Positions 37,008 through 46,282 of a DNA stretch of 64,000 nucleotides are shown one piece after another. Position 1 is the stretch's first letter, and every line of letters begins with the position of its first letter. The DNA lies in assembly GCF_030685535.1 (NCBI RefSeq), contig NZ_CP131601.1:1922001-1986000 (forward strand). The letters are read 5' to 3'. The notes beneath the pieces are model-generated. The model made no database searches and was not told the origin of the DNA. It saw only the letters and a program-made list of their open reading frames with translations. The translations under genes and the position numbers were made by a program. The stretch is from Photobacterium leiognathi. GTDB lineage: Bacteria; Pseudomonadota; Gammaproteobacteria; Enterobacterales; Vibrionaceae.

Positions 37008-37031
37008 GCCAGATTAATCACTGCATAATTT

Positions 37032-37065
37032 ACCGTGGCTGCAATCTCTTCAGCCACGGTTTTTA
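37032..37065 (+). terminator. Terminator of the copper locus
   Basis: ACCGTGGCTG (37032-37041) pairs with CAGCCACGGT (37051-37060), followed by TTTTT. Confidence 0.88.
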
Positions 37066-37126
37066 TGTAATGAGATAAGTGAATCTAACGATAGTATTAG
37101 TCACAATGCTATATACAGGTATGTAT

Positions 37127-38044
37127 TTAATTATTCGTAACACCACAGGATTGGTGATCTGTTTTACATACAAAATCAGCCGCTTCTATTTGCACCGTAA
37201 CATGCTCAATATCAAAGTGATCGTGAACATGATGTTTAATCTCATCAGCTAATGATTGTGCTTGTAAATAATCGTCAACGACTAGATGTACCGTCATGGC
37301 ATTTTCAGTGGTACTCATCGGCCATACATGCAGGTCATGGAAAGTGGCAACATTTGGCAATGCCGCTAAATACGCTTTTAATCCTGCCATATCAACATTG
37401 CTTGGTACTGCATCTAATGAATAGTTAATTGAATCTTTTAGCAGTCCCCATGTACCAATTAAAATGACCACCACAATAGCTAAACTGGTGGCTGGATCTA
37501 ACCAATCCCAGCCTGTAATATTAATAATAAACGCTGAAATAATGACACCAAGCGATACTGCGGCATCCCCTGCCATATGCAAAAATGCCCCTTTCATGTT
37601 CAGATCATGCTTTTGACCTTTAGCAAATAGCATGGCAGTGGCGGCATTAATCAAAACACCAATAAAAGCAACCACCATCACAGTAGTTCCAGCAACTGGT
37701 CGAGGATCTGAAAAACGCTGAATCGCTTCCCATGCAATCGCACCTAAAGCCAATAAGAGTAAAAACGCGCTGGTAAGGGATGCCAAGATGGTAACTTTAC
37801 GAAAGCCGTAAGTACGTTGATCTGTTGCTGCTTTTTTTGCGAGTGCAAACGCGCCCCACGCTAACACTAACGTAACCACATCACTTAGGTTATGCCCAGC
37901 ATCGGCAAGTAACGCTAAAGAGTCGGTAATAACGCCGTAAACTGCTTCGACAACGACGTAAATAAGGTTGAGTGCGATACCGATAGCAAATGCTGAATTG
38001 TAATTAGAAACAGAGTGTTCATGATGATGGTGTGAATGCGCCAT
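37127..38044 (-). CDS. Cation diffusion facilitator (Zn/Cd/Co exporter, ZitB/CzcD-like)
   Basis: This 305-residue protein has a His-rich start (HSHHHHEHS), six membrane helices and a cytoplasmic C-terminal dimer domain. The zinc site residues are present: DAGHNLSD (helix 2, D and HxxxD pattern) and HMAGD (helix 5, H and D). FRKVTILASL and a C-terminal HDLHVWPM are typical of the family. The C-terminus has extra Cys and His (VCKTDHQSCG). It likely exports zinc or cadmium using the proton gradient. It converges on the copper locus but has its own promoter. Confidence 0.92.
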   Translation of the reverse strand: MAHSHHHHEHSVSNYNSAFAIGIALNLIYVVVEAVYGVITDSLALLADAGHNLSDVVTLVLAWGAFALAKKAATDQRTYGFRKVTILASLTSAFLLLLALGAIAWEAIQRFSDPRPVAGTTVMVVAFIGVLINAATAMLFAKGQKHDLNMKGAFLHMAGDAAVSLGVIISAFIINITGWDWLDPATSLAIVVVILIGTWGLLKDSINYSLDAVPSNVDMAGLKAYLAALPNVATFHDLHVWPMSTTENAMTVHLVVDDYLQAQSLADEIKHHVHDHFDIEHVTVQIEAADFVCKTDHQSCGVTNN

Positions 38045-38126
38045 TGGTCAATATCCAAATAATAATTCTCTACTTTAATCTTACTACTTTTGCAAAAAAC
38101 AGCATGCAACCTCATCTTTCACATAT

Positions 38127-38152
38127 AAAAAAAGCAGCCGAAGCTGCTTTTT
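38127..38152 (-). terminator. Terminator of the DUF1456 gene
   Basis: AAAAAGCAGC-CGAA-GCTGCTTTTT with A and T runs on either side; lies between two minus-strand genes. Confidence 0.88.
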
Positions 38153-38180
38153 AAAATACAAACTAGCAATGCAATATGAA

Positions 38181-38657
38181 TTATTCAGCGCTAGATTCAT
38201 CACCACGTAAGTTAATTTGCAACGCTTGAAGGAAGTTACGAAGCACTTGATCTTTACATACACGGTAATGTTTATGATCAACTTTACGGAAAAATGCACT
38301 TAGTTCGTGCTTGCTTAAACGAAAATCCACCAGCTTAAACAAATCCAATACTTCATCAGCTTTTAGATTTAATGCAATTTGAAGCTTACGGAAAATAATA
38401 TTATTGGTTAATTTCGTTTCTGGTGCAGGTTGTGGACCTTCTTTCTTACCGCGCTTTTGATTTATAAAACCATTTAAGAACGAAGCAAATTCTTCATCTG
38501 AACAGCTTTTGTAATCATCGCTATCATCAGGTTTAAGCCAGTTACATACTTGCTCACGAGTCACAGTTACATCAGCTTGAGCATAAATTTCAATTACTTG
38601 GCTATCATTTAAATCAAAGATATAGCGAATACGGCGTAAAATATCGTTATTAGTCAC
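38181..38657 (-). CDS. DUF1456 family protein (YehS-like)
   Basis: This 158-residue cytoplasmic protein is two repeats of one ~70-residue unit: NDILRRIRYIFDLNDSQVIEI and NNIIFRKLQIALNLKADEVLD start them; LRRIRYIF/FRKLQIAL and REQVCNWL/KHELSAFF align. That tandem is the DUF1456 pattern. Function is unknown in any species I know. Normal length, single gene with its own terminator. Confidence 0.88.
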   Translation of the reverse strand: MTNNDILRRIRYIFDLNDSQVIEIYAQADVTVTREQVCNWLKPDDSDDYKSCSDEEFASFLNGFINQKRGKKEGPQPAPETKLTNNIIFRKLQIALNLKADEVLDLFKLVDFRLSKHELSAFFRKVDHKHYRVCKDQVLRNFLQALQINLRGDESSAE

Positions 38658-38733
38658 AATTTTTCCAGTTTAGTAGGCTGTCACACGGGGCATAACAGCA
38701 AAATTTGCGCAGATATTACCAGATGCAGCAATA

Positions 38734-39633
38734 TTATTCACTGCCCTTCATCAGTGATGATACATCTACCGTTGCTATCATGGCTTTTGCCAGTGGGTTC
38801 TTTTCACTGGTGATCAAAAGCTGATTATCTTTATACCAATTCACAGCCTCCCACTGGGAGTAAATACGTAATCGCTTGTACTTCGCAGTCGACCAATCAA
38901 TTTGATTATCTCTCACTTTGATCAACCAAATAAACGAATAACCCAGTAACACTTCTTTACGATAACCCAATAGCACTAACGTCGAGGTGTTAGGATCATA
39001 ATCGGCACTAGTGATCAGCCCTTTTACTGGATAATTCCCTTCCGGTGCTACCATCTGCTGCTTTTTTATCGGGTTTAAGCGATATAACTTGGTGTGCTCA
39101 TCTTGCCAATTTTTACTAAATAGCCACAGTTGATCATCCACAATCGTCATTGCTTCACTATCAAAATTATGCTGATAGGTTTTCCCATGCTCAAAGTCTT
39201 TAAAACGATAACGCAACGTACTCACAGGCTTCACTGTACGCTTATTATTTAATGAGCTTAACGATACTTTATAGATGATCCCACCATTACGACGGGTCGA
39301 GTTATTACCCGTATCACCGATATATAGATAACGTTGGCTTTGTGCTAACGCTTCCCAGTCATAATTACGGCTGTTCTGCACCGTTAGTGTTTTCGTAATG
39401 GTTTTAAAATCAGGTGATAATTGATAGATCTGATTCTTACTACCACTGTCATTGTGAGACCATACTTTACCGTTAACGATGGCTATTCCAGAAGATTCAT
39501 CCAACGTTGTCGGTAAGTTAGCGATAACATCAACATCTAATGGCTTTCTCACTGAATAGGTTGTCGCTGAACTACAGCCCGATACACTTAATAAAGCCAC
39601 CAGCAGATATACCTGTTTTTTGAACATACCCAT
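38734..39633 (-). CDS. Lipoprotein of unknown function, beta-propeller-like
   Basis: This 299-residue protein has a lipobox LSVSGC (Cys20) and so should sit in the outer or inner membrane facing the periplasm. The mature part has repeated short beta-strand patterns with Trp and Asp (KVWSHNDSGSKNQIYQL, YDWEALAQ, LYIGDTGNNS, FDSEAMTIVDDQLWLFSKNW), suggesting a propeller that may bind a ligand. DTGNNS and EAMT-like motifs recur in proteins loosely annotated as SdiA-regulated. Start: ATG 39633; the GTG at 39636 and ATG 39627 are alternatives. Function unknown. Confidence 0.75.
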   Translation of the reverse strand: MGMFKKQVYLLVALLSVSGCSSATTYSVRKPLDVDVIANLPTTLDESSGIAIVNGKVWSHNDSGSKNQIYQLSPDFKTITKTLTVQNSRNYDWEALAQSQRYLYIGDTGNNSTRRNGGIIYKVSLSSLNNKRTVKPVSTLRYRFKDFEHGKTYQHNFDSEAMTIVDDQLWLFSKNWQDEHTKLYRLNPIKKQQMVAPEGNYPVKGLITSADYDPNTSTLVLLGYRKEVLLGYSFIWLIKVRDNQIDWSTAKYKRLRIYSQWEAVNWYKDNQLLITSEKNPLAKAMIATVDVSSLMKGSE

Positions 39634-39792
39634 CACTTACATCAACACCCATTACTCATCATTTTTATTATCACTTTACGGTAGCTCCGTTAGAAAATGT
39701 CATCGCTAAATTCAGCAAAAGAAGCGCATAAAAACCATACTTAGAAAGTTAGATTTACTCGAAAAACAAAGCTTAGTGCTTAACACCTTGAT

Positions 39793-40992
39793 ATGCGAGA
39801 CATTATGCTGATACGGCTTTTATTACTCATATTCGTTACATCCGTTCCCACCTATGGTAGCAGTGAACAACAGCCGCCTCCCCTTGAATTACCTGAAATT
39901 CTCCAACCTGATAAATCAGAAAAGCCAGTAGCACCGACTCCTTTTGTAAGAACTGGTCCTACGATTCAAGTCGCTATTTTATTAGATGCCAGTGGCTCTA
40001 TGGGTGGCTTAATCGATCAAGCAAGAGAGCAGATCTGGTCAATCATTAATGCTATTGCATTGGCAAACAAGCATGAACAGCCAGTGACATTGCAAGTTGG
40101 ACTGTTTGAATATGGCGTTGAACATCAATCAAAACATGATGGTTACATGCGTTTACTGTCGCCATTAACCTCAGATCTTGACCAATTTTCCGAAGCATTA
40201 TTTGCGATCAAAATTGGCGGTAGTAAAGAATATGCACCTAAGGCCATTAAAGAGGCCGCTAATCGCTTACAGTGGAGCCAACATCCTGACGATTTACGTT
40301 TAATTATCATTACCGGTAACGAAGAGTTTCAACAAGGTGATATTCCCATTAGCCATGCAGTGCCCTTAGCCGTCAGTAAAGGGATCATTATCAATTCTCT
40401 CTACTGTGGAAATCATGCAAAAGGCCGTGATTTACAATGGGCTACCCCTGCGCTTTTAGGTCATGGACGCTATCTCAATATTGATCATAAAAAACATGCT
40501 CCACGAATTGAACCCCCTTATGACGACGACATTATCTTATTAGGACAAAAGCTCAACGATACTTATATTGGCTATGGCGCTAAAGGTAGCACTAAAAAGC
40601 AGCAGCAAGTTGCGCAAGATAGCAATGCCTCTTCACTCTCTAAATCAAGCAGCACTGAGCGCAGTATTGCCAAAGCTGGCAAACAGTACAAAACCCAAGA
40701 TTGGGATCTTATCTCGCTAGCAGAAGAGAATTTAAATCAAGGTATCGCGCAAGCCAAAAAAGATCAGCTACATTTTAAAGGGCTTAATGATGAGGAAATC
40801 AGTAACAAGCTCAAACAAAAAATCAGCCAGCGACAGCATATCCAAAAGCAAATAACTGATTTAGAAAAACAGCGTAACAGCTATATAAAACAAGCAAAAA
40901 ATAATAAAACCAACAAAACTGATGACTTGGGAAATGCGATCATTTTAACCATTCAGGATCAAGCTAAAACAAAAGGCTTTAGTTTCCAATGA
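39793..40992 (+). CDS. Exported von Willebrand factor A domain protein
   Basis: This 399-residue protein has an N-terminal signal-like helix (LIRLLLLIFVTSV), a Pro-rich linker, then a VWA domain with a MIDAS motif DASGSMGG (D65, S67, S69) and LIIITGNEEF later, where Gly-Asn replaces the usual Asp. The last ~100 residues are Lys/Gln-rich with predicted coiled coil (QRQHIQKQITDLEKQRN). It is likely periplasmic and may bind a metal-dependent partner. The stop overlaps the next start by 4 bp (ATGA), so it is translationally coupled to the lytic transglycosylase-like gene. Confidence 0.8.
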   Translation: MRDIMLIRLLLLIFVTSVPTYGSSEQQPPPLELPEILQPDKSEKPVAPTPFVRTGPTIQVAILLDASGSMGGLIDQAREQIWSIINAIALANKHEQPVTLQVGLFEYGVEHQSKHDGYMRLLSPLTSDLDQFSEALFAIKIGGSKEYAPKAIKEAANRLQWSQHPDDLRLIIITGNEEFQQGDIPISHAVPLAVSKGIIINSLYCGNHAKGRDLQWATPALLGHGRYLNIDHKKHAPRIEPPYDDDIILLGQKLNDTYIGYGAKGSTKKQQQVAQDSNASSLSKSSSTERSIAKAGKQYKTQDWDLISLAEENLNQGIAQAKKDQLHFKGLNDEEISNKLKQKISQRQHIQKQITDLEKQRNSYIKQAKNNKTNKTDDLGNAIILTIQDQAKTKGFSFQ

Positions 40993-42455
40993 ACGCACAA
41001 CACTATAAACAGATCCGCACATGGTGGATCTGTCTTTCCTTGATATTGGCTTCTTTTAGTGCCGTAGGGTTAACCCTCTCTCCACTTGCAGGTCCCACTT
41101 ATACAGGCGATCTTTCTGTATTAGAGAAAAAACGAGTAATACGGGTGTTAGTCTCTGCTGATCTAGGATTCTATTACATAGAAAATGGCTCTCCCAAAGG
41201 GATCATTGCTGAATTACTCCATCACTTTGAGCTCGATATCCATAAAACCTCCCCCAAAGTGAACATTCAAGTGATCCCTGTTCATCGTGATAAGTTGCTA
41301 AGGTATATAGTTAAGGGTTATGGCGATCTCGCAGTGGCAAATTTAACTGTCACAGAACAACGGAAAAAAATGGTCGCTTTTAGTGATCCCGTCCTTAATG
41401 GTATCAATGAAGTTATTATTAACAACGTTGACGCTCCTGAAATTACGGACATCGTACAACTTAGCGATCAAGAGATCTGGGTAAGAAAAAGTTCGAGTTA
41501 TTATCAAAGCTTGCTTGAGGTTAATAACCGCTTATTACTGCAACATCTCCAGCCAATGAAGATTCATTTTATTGAAGAAACGCTAGAAGATTATGAGTTA
41601 CTTGAAATGGTCAATCTCGGGCTGATGAATATGACAGTGCTCGATGAGCATAAAATGAAAATATGGAAAGATTTACTCCCTAAACTACGTATTAATACCG
41701 CTTTCGTATTACGCAGCAATGGAGAAATTGCATGGGCGATGCGTAAAGATAGCCCTAAACTGATGGCATTAGTGAACGACTATATCACGCAAATAAAATC
41801 AGGCACCTTGTTAGGTAATGTTATTTATAACAAGTATTTAGATAGCCAAGGCTGGATAGATAACCTACTCAGTGATAACAATATAGATAAAATGGAGAAA
41901 CTTTCTGATCTGTTTTACAAATATGCCTCTGAATATGACTTTGATTATTTGATAATGATGGCGCAAGGCTTTCAAGAGTCAGGTTTAAATCAACAAAAAA
42001 TATCACATAAAGGTGCTGTAGGTATTATGCAAGTGTTACCAAGTACTGCACGTGATAAATATATTGATATTCCAAACATATATAATTCTGATAACAATGT
42101 TCACGCAGGTATTAAATATATGCGCTACATTCAGAATAATTATTTGAATGATAACCGCCTTAATTACGACAATAAAATTTACATGACATTAGCGTCTTAT
42201 AATGCAGGTCCCGGTAATATTCGAAAAATGCGTCGTTATGCCAAAGAGAGTGGTTATAACCCTGATATTTGGTTTAATAATGTAGAAGTGGTGACCAGGA
42301 AACATATAGGTAAACAACCAATTGTGTATGTTACCAATATCAACCGATATTACATTGTTTATAAGCAATTAATGAGCTTGAAGAAGTACCGAGAGAAAGG
42401 CGTTAAACCTTTTGCCCCACCTTACCGATTTGGTGCAACGAGCGTGCTGGATTAA
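40989..42455 (+). CDS. MltF-like membrane-bound lytic transglycosylase
   Basis: This 488-residue protein has an N-terminal membrane segment, a periplasmic substrate-binding domain of the amino-acid-binding SBP_3 type (RVLVSADLGFYYIENG... GYGDLAVANLTVTEQRKK, about 48-285), and a C-terminal SLT domain (about 312-440). The catalytic Glu is E330 in QESGLN, followed by GAVGIMQVLPSTA, NVHAGIKYM and LASYNAGPGNI. This is the MltF layout: peptidoglycan cleavage controlled by a ligand domain. The SBP part is more diverged from E. coli MltF than the SLT part. It is coupled to the VWA gene upstream. Confidence 0.87.
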   Translation: MNAQHYKQIRTWWICLSLILASFSAVGLTLSPLAGPTYTGDLSVLEKKRVIRVLVSADLGFYYIENGSPKGIIAELLHHFELDIHKTSPKVNIQVIPVHRDKLLRYIVKGYGDLAVANLTVTEQRKKMVAFSDPVLNGINEVIINNVDAPEITDIVQLSDQEIWVRKSSSYYQSLLEVNNRLLLQHLQPMKIHFIEETLEDYELLEMVNLGLMNMTVLDEHKMKIWKDLLPKLRINTAFVLRSNGEIAWAMRKDSPKLMALVNDYITQIKSGTLLGNVIYNKYLDSQGWIDNLLSDNNIDKMEKLSDLFYKYASEYDFDYLIMMAQGFQESGLNQQKISHKGAVGIMQVLPSTARDKYIDIPNIYNSDNNVHAGIKYMRYIQNNYLNDNRLNYDNKIYMTLASYNAGPGNIRKMRRYAKESGYNPDIWFNNVEVVTRKHIGKQPIVYVTNINRYYIVYKQLMSLKKYREKGVKPFAPPYRFGATSVLD

Positions 42456-42464
42456 GATAATCGC

Positions 42465-42504
42465 TTACGTTGATAAACCTATTGATTAGTGTTTATCAAC
42501 GTAA
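42465..42504. terminator. Hairpin after the MltF-like gene
   Basis: TTACGTTGATAAAC (42465-42478) pairs perfectly with GTTTATCAACGTAA (42491-42504). There is no T run, so it may be a weak terminator or an mRNA-stabilising hairpin between convergent transcripts. Confidence 0.55.
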
Positions 42505-42519
42505 TTCGAGTACAAGGCA

Positions 42520-42615
42520 TTATTTAGACTTCAATCGTTTGTTTAGTCTGGTATCGCTACGCTGTTCATGTTTATGGAAATACCATAACTTGCGATTCTT
42601 AGATGATTTTTTCAT
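42520..42615 (-). CDS. Possible 31-residue basic small protein
   Basis: On the minus strand ATG 42615 opens a 31-codon frame starting MKKSSKNRKLWYFHKHEQ and ending KRLKSK. Thirteen of 31 residues are Lys or Arg. GGAAAG lies 6 bases upstream of the ATG, a good ribosome site. It is followed by the strong hairpin at 42465-42504. I do not recognise the sequence; the basic composition suggests nucleic-acid or ribosome binding. Short length means it could still be chance. Confidence 0.4.
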   Translation of the reverse strand: MKKSSKNRKLWYFHKHEQRSDTRLNKRLKSK

Positions 42616-42868
42616 CTTAAACTTTCCACAAAAGAGTAAATTTAAAACAATTTAATTTTGTTATACAAAAGTGTATTGAATCATATTCCTCAAAAACTGA
42701 AATTTTTTTATTCTAAATATAATTTTCCATATTTAATGAACACAATTAAATATAACAATTTTAATACATCGTAAATACAAGTGTTGAATTAACATTCAAA
42801 ATAATCTCCTAGATCTTATCAAATATTCAAAATAGTCCTTTTTAGATCGATATAACTAAAAACCTGAA

Positions 42869-42884
42869 TGAGATTTAGCTCACA
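42869..42884 (+). promoter_or_regulatory. CRP-like binding site upstream of nupC
   Basis: TGAGATTTAGCTCACA matches the CRP consensus TGTGA-N6-TCACA at nine of ten positions. CRP control of nucleoside transporters is established in E. coli. Confidence 0.65.
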
Positions 42885-42965
42885 GTTATACCATTTCGGC
42901 ATATTGATGATACTAATATTTAAGCGTATAACGACAGCTCAGTAATTACGGGGCTCTTTCGATCA

Positions 42966-42977
42966 GCAATCGTTTGC
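42966..42977 (+). promoter_or_regulatory. PurR-like half-perfect operator upstream of nupC
   Basis: GCAATCGTTTGC differs by one base from the palindrome GCAAACGTTTGC found before purC in this same window. PurR or CytR (same LacI family) could bind. Confidence 0.45.
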
Positions 42978-43120
42978 CGCAATCGTGATTCTTTGAAACA
43001 TCTTTGACTGGTGCAAAAATGACCAGACATAAAAATGAGATTTGAATCACTTTTAGAACGAAAGAAATGATTAACCATAAATATATTGATTGATAAGCAT
43101 CACACTGAGAGCGAACCTAC

Positions 43121-44311
43121 ATGGTCTATCTACATTTCATTTTCGGGCTAGTCGTTATCGCAGCCCTAGCACTTGCTGCGAGTAACAACCGAAAAAATAT
43201 TAAGTTCAGATACATTCTCCAATTACTCATTATCGAAATGGGATTAGCCTACTTCTTATTGAATTCATCAATGGGTACGGGGATCGTTAAAGAGTTTGCC
43301 GATGGCTTTAACGGGTTATTAAATTTTGCAGCTGAAGGCACGAACTTCGTTTTTGGTAACCTTTCCAATAATAATGCATTCAACTTCTTCCTTAACGTGT
43401 TAATGCCAATTGTCTTTATCTCCGCACTGATTGGTATTCTTCAACATATCAAACTTCTTCCTCTGGTTATTAAAGCACTTGGCTTCTTGCTTTCTAAAGT
43501 CAACGGCATGGGTAAACTTGAATCCTTCAATGCCATTAGCGCTTTAATGGTTGGTCAATCTGAAAACTTCATTACCTACAAAGATATTCTTGGCAAAATG
43601 TCAGAACGTCGTATGTACACCCTTGCCGCAACCGCGATGTCGACTGTATCTATGTCTATCGTGGGTTCTTACATGAAGCTTATCGATCCGAAATTTGTTG
43701 TTGCAGCACTGTTCTTAAACATGTTCAGCACCTTTATTATCTTGTCGATCATCAACCCATACGATCACGAAACGGAAATGAATATCGATGAGATGATGAA
43801 AGCAGAAAGCGGTGAAAAACTGACATTCTTTGAAATGTTGGGTGAATACATTCTCACAGGTTTTAAAGTTGCCGTTATTGTTGCAGCCATGCTGGTTGGT
43901 TTCATCGCACTGATCTCAATGATCAACGCAGGCTTTGATACTGTGTTTGGTATTAGCTTCCAAGATATTATTGGCTACGCTTTCTACCCATTTGCATGGA
44001 TCATGGGTATCCCTGCCCATGAAGCTCTACAAGCAGGTAGTATCATGGCAACCAAACTTGTTGCTAATGAATTTGTAGCAATGATGTCACTACAAAAACA
44101 AGTCAGTGAATTAACACCGCACACTGTGGGTATTGTTTCTATCTTCCTTGTGTCATTCGCGAACTTCAGCTCTATCGGTATTCTTGCTGGTGCTGTTAAA
44201 GGGGTTAACGAAGAAAAAGGTAATATGGTGGCACGCTTTGGTTTACGCCTTCTTTATGGCTCAACCCTAGTAAGTTTCTTATCAGCTTTAATTGCTAGTA
44301 TCATGATTTAA
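43121..44311 (+). CDS. nupC: NupC-family concentrative nucleoside transporter
   Basis: This 396-residue inner-membrane protein takes up nucleosides with a cation. It has about eight to ten hydrophobic helices with CNT motifs: [23 protein letters not shown], which holds the substrate-binding Gln/Glu (QSE), [37 protein letters not shown] (key E and N-E-F), and [14 protein letters not shown]. Full length. It is preceded by CRP- and PurR/CytR-like sites and followed by a terminator, so it is a single-gene unit. Confidence 0.93.
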   Translation: MVYLHFIFGLVVIAALALAASNNRKNIKFRYILQLLIIEMGLAYFLLNSSMGTGIVKEFADGFNGLLNFAAEGTNFVFGNLSNNNAFNFFLNVLMPIVFISALIGILQHIKLLPLVIKALGFLLSKVNGMGKLESFNAISALMVGQSENFITYKDILGKMSERRMYTLAATAMSTVSMSIVGSYMKLIDPKFVVAALFLNMFSTFIILSIINPYDHETEMNIDEMMKAESGEKLTFFEMLGEYILTGFKVAVIVAAMLVGFIALISMINAGFDTVFGISFQDIIGYAFYPFAWIMGIPAHEALQAGSIMATKLVANEFVAMMSLQKQVSELTPHTVGIVSIFLVSFANFSSIGILAGAVKGVNEEKGNMVARFGLRLLYGSTLVSFLSALIASIMI

Positions 44312-44335
44312 TCTCAAACACGATAAACTTACCCA

Positions 44336-44366
44336 ACGCCAGTCTCTTTGACTGGCGTTTTTATTT
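44336..44366 (+). terminator. nupC terminator
   Basis: ACGCCAGTC-TCTTT-GACTGGCGT followed by TTTTATTT. Confidence 0.9.
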
Positions 44367-44603
44367 CCCTCGCTTAATTTCTTTACGCTTCCTATCCGCC
44401 CTTTTTCTATATTCTTCACATACTCCTGAAATCATTACGTTAACAGCAAAATATCACCGTCACCCTTGAAATATTAACTTTCAATTTCAACAGTTTAATT
44501 TGTATGATAAATAATTAGAATTGCGGCACTCATCACATAAATTTCGAATTTACGAAGCATGTCCTGAGCCTAATTAACTAATAACAATAATTTTGAGGCT
44601 TAT

Positions 44604-46268
44604 ATGTCGGATAAAACCATTTCAGGTGCTGAACTTGTCGTTGAAACGCTAAAAGCACACGATGTGCCACATATCTTTGGTATTCCTGGCGCAAAGGTTG
44701 ATGCTGTATTTGATGCCGTTTGTGATAACGGCCCTGAAATCATTATTTGTCATCATGAACAAAATGCGGCATTTATGGCTGCGGCAACAGGTCGTTTAAC
44801 AGGTAAGGCTGGTATCTGTTTAGCAACTTCTGGCCCTGGTGCATCTAACTTAGTCACTGGTGTAGCAACGGCTAACAGTGAAGGCGATCCTGTGGTTGCA
44901 TTGGCAGGTGCTGTACCGCTTTCTATGTATTCACACAATACACACCAATCGATGGACACACGCTCACTGTTCAATCCGATCACTAAGTTTTCCGCAGAAG
45001 TCATGGACAGTGCATCTGTACCTGATGTTGTTCACAAAGCATTTCGTATTGCAGAGCAACCAACCCAAGGCGCTAGCTTTGTCAGTTTGCCACAAGACAT
45101 TCTAACTAATCGTATTCCTTATCAACCTGTACAGCAGCCTAACCCTATTCTATTTGGTGGTGCACATCCGCAAGCGATCCGCCAAGCCGCTGATCGTATT
45201 AATGCTGCGAAAAATCCAGTGCTATTGCTGGGTATGGATGCAAGCCAACCTTTTGTTGCTGATGCTATTCGCCAGTTGTTAAAACAAACCCCTATTGCGG
45301 TTGTTAACACCTTTGCCGCTGCAGGTGTGATTTCACATGATTTATACAACTGTTTCTTAGGTCGTGTGGGTCTATTTAAAAACCAACCGGGTGATATTGC
45401 ACTAAACAGTGCTGATTTAATCATTACCATTGGTTACAGCCCAATTGAATATGATCCGATTCTTTGGAATAAAGATGCGAATACGCCAATCATTCATATT
45501 GGTTACCAACAAGCCGATCTCGAAATTAGCTACAATCCAGTGTATGAAGTGGTAGGTGATCTAGCTGTATCTGTAACATCCATTGCAAGTGAGCTGGATA
45601 AACGTGAATCGCTAGAGCAAAATCAACAAATCCAATTACTTCGTCACGATCTGCAAAACATCATGCAAATGGGCGCGAATAAAACCTCTAACCATGGTGT
45701 TCATCCACTGCGTTTTGTTCATGATCTTCGTCGTTTTGTTAGTGACGATACCACTGTGTGTTGTGATGTTGGCTCTATCTACATTTGGATGGCACGTTAC
45801 TTCCACAGCTTTGAGCCTCGTCGCTTACTGTTCAGTAATGGTCAGCAAACATTAGGTGTAGCACTGCCTTGGGCAATTGCTGCCTCTTTATTACATCCAA
45901 ACGAGAAAGTAATTTCCATGTCTGGTGATGGTGGCTTCCTGTTCTCATCCATGGAGCTTGCTACCGCCGTTCGCCACAAATGTAATATCGTGCATTTTGT
46001 ATGGACAGATCACAGCTACGACATGGTGAAAATTCAGCAACTTAAAAAATATGGTCGTGAAAGTGCTGTTAGCTTCATAGGTCCAGACATTGTGAAATAC
46101 GCTGAAAGCTTTGGCGCACATGGTTTAGCTATTAACACCGCTGACGATATTGAACCAGTACTGCGCAAAGCAATGAGTTTAAGTGGTCCAGTATTGGTGA
46201 ACGTTAACGTTGATTACAGCGATAACGGCCGCCTACTTGATCAACTACACCCTTGCCAACAAGATTAA
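44604..46268 (+). CDS. alsS: Catabolic acetolactate synthase
   Basis: This 554-residue ThDP enzyme condenses two pyruvates to acetolactate in the acetoin/butanediol route, reducing acid formation. The ThDP-activating Glu is E52 (HHEQNAAFMAAA); ATSGPGASNL and the Mg/ThDP motif SGDGGFLFSS are present. The length fits single-subunit catabolic AlsS rather than IlvB, and no regulatory small-subunit gene follows. Fourteen bases separate it from the decarboxylase gene, so the two form an operon. No LysR-type alsR is adjacent. Confidence 0.93.
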   Translation: MSDKTISGAELVVETLKAHDVPHIFGIPGAKVDAVFDAVCDNGPEIIICHHEQNAAFMAAATGRLTGKAGICLATSGPGASNLVTGVATANSEGDPVVALAGAVPLSMYSHNTHQSMDTRSLFNPITKFSAEVMDSASVPDVVHKAFRIAEQPTQGASFVSLPQDILTNRIPYQPVQQPNPILFGGAHPQAIRQAADRINAAKNPVLLLGMDASQPFVADAIRQLLKQTPIAVVNTFAAAGVISHDLYNCFLGRVGLFKNQPGDIALNSADLIITIGYSPIEYDPILWNKDANTPIIHIGYQQADLEISYNPVYEVVGDLAVSVTSIASELDKRESLEQNQQIQLLRHDLQNIMQMGANKTSNHGVHPLRFVHDLRRFVSDDTTVCCDVGSIYIWMARYFHSFEPRRLLFSNGQQTLGVALPWAIAASLLHPNEKVISMSGDGGFLFSSMELATAVRHKCNIVHFVWTDHSYDMVKIQQLKKYGRESAVSFIGPDIVKYAESFGAHGLAINTADDIEPVLRKAMSLSGPVLVNVNVDYSDNGRLLDQLHPCQQD

Positions 46269-46282
46269 TCACGGAGCTTTTT

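Larger units (their letters stand above)
42656..43120. other. nupC upstream control region
   Basis: No gene seen. The first 200 bp are very A+T-rich. A CRP-like site and a PurR-like site follow (listed separately). The last 60 bp before nupC contain no clear ribosome site other than GAGAG 12 bases upstream. Confidence 0.5.
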
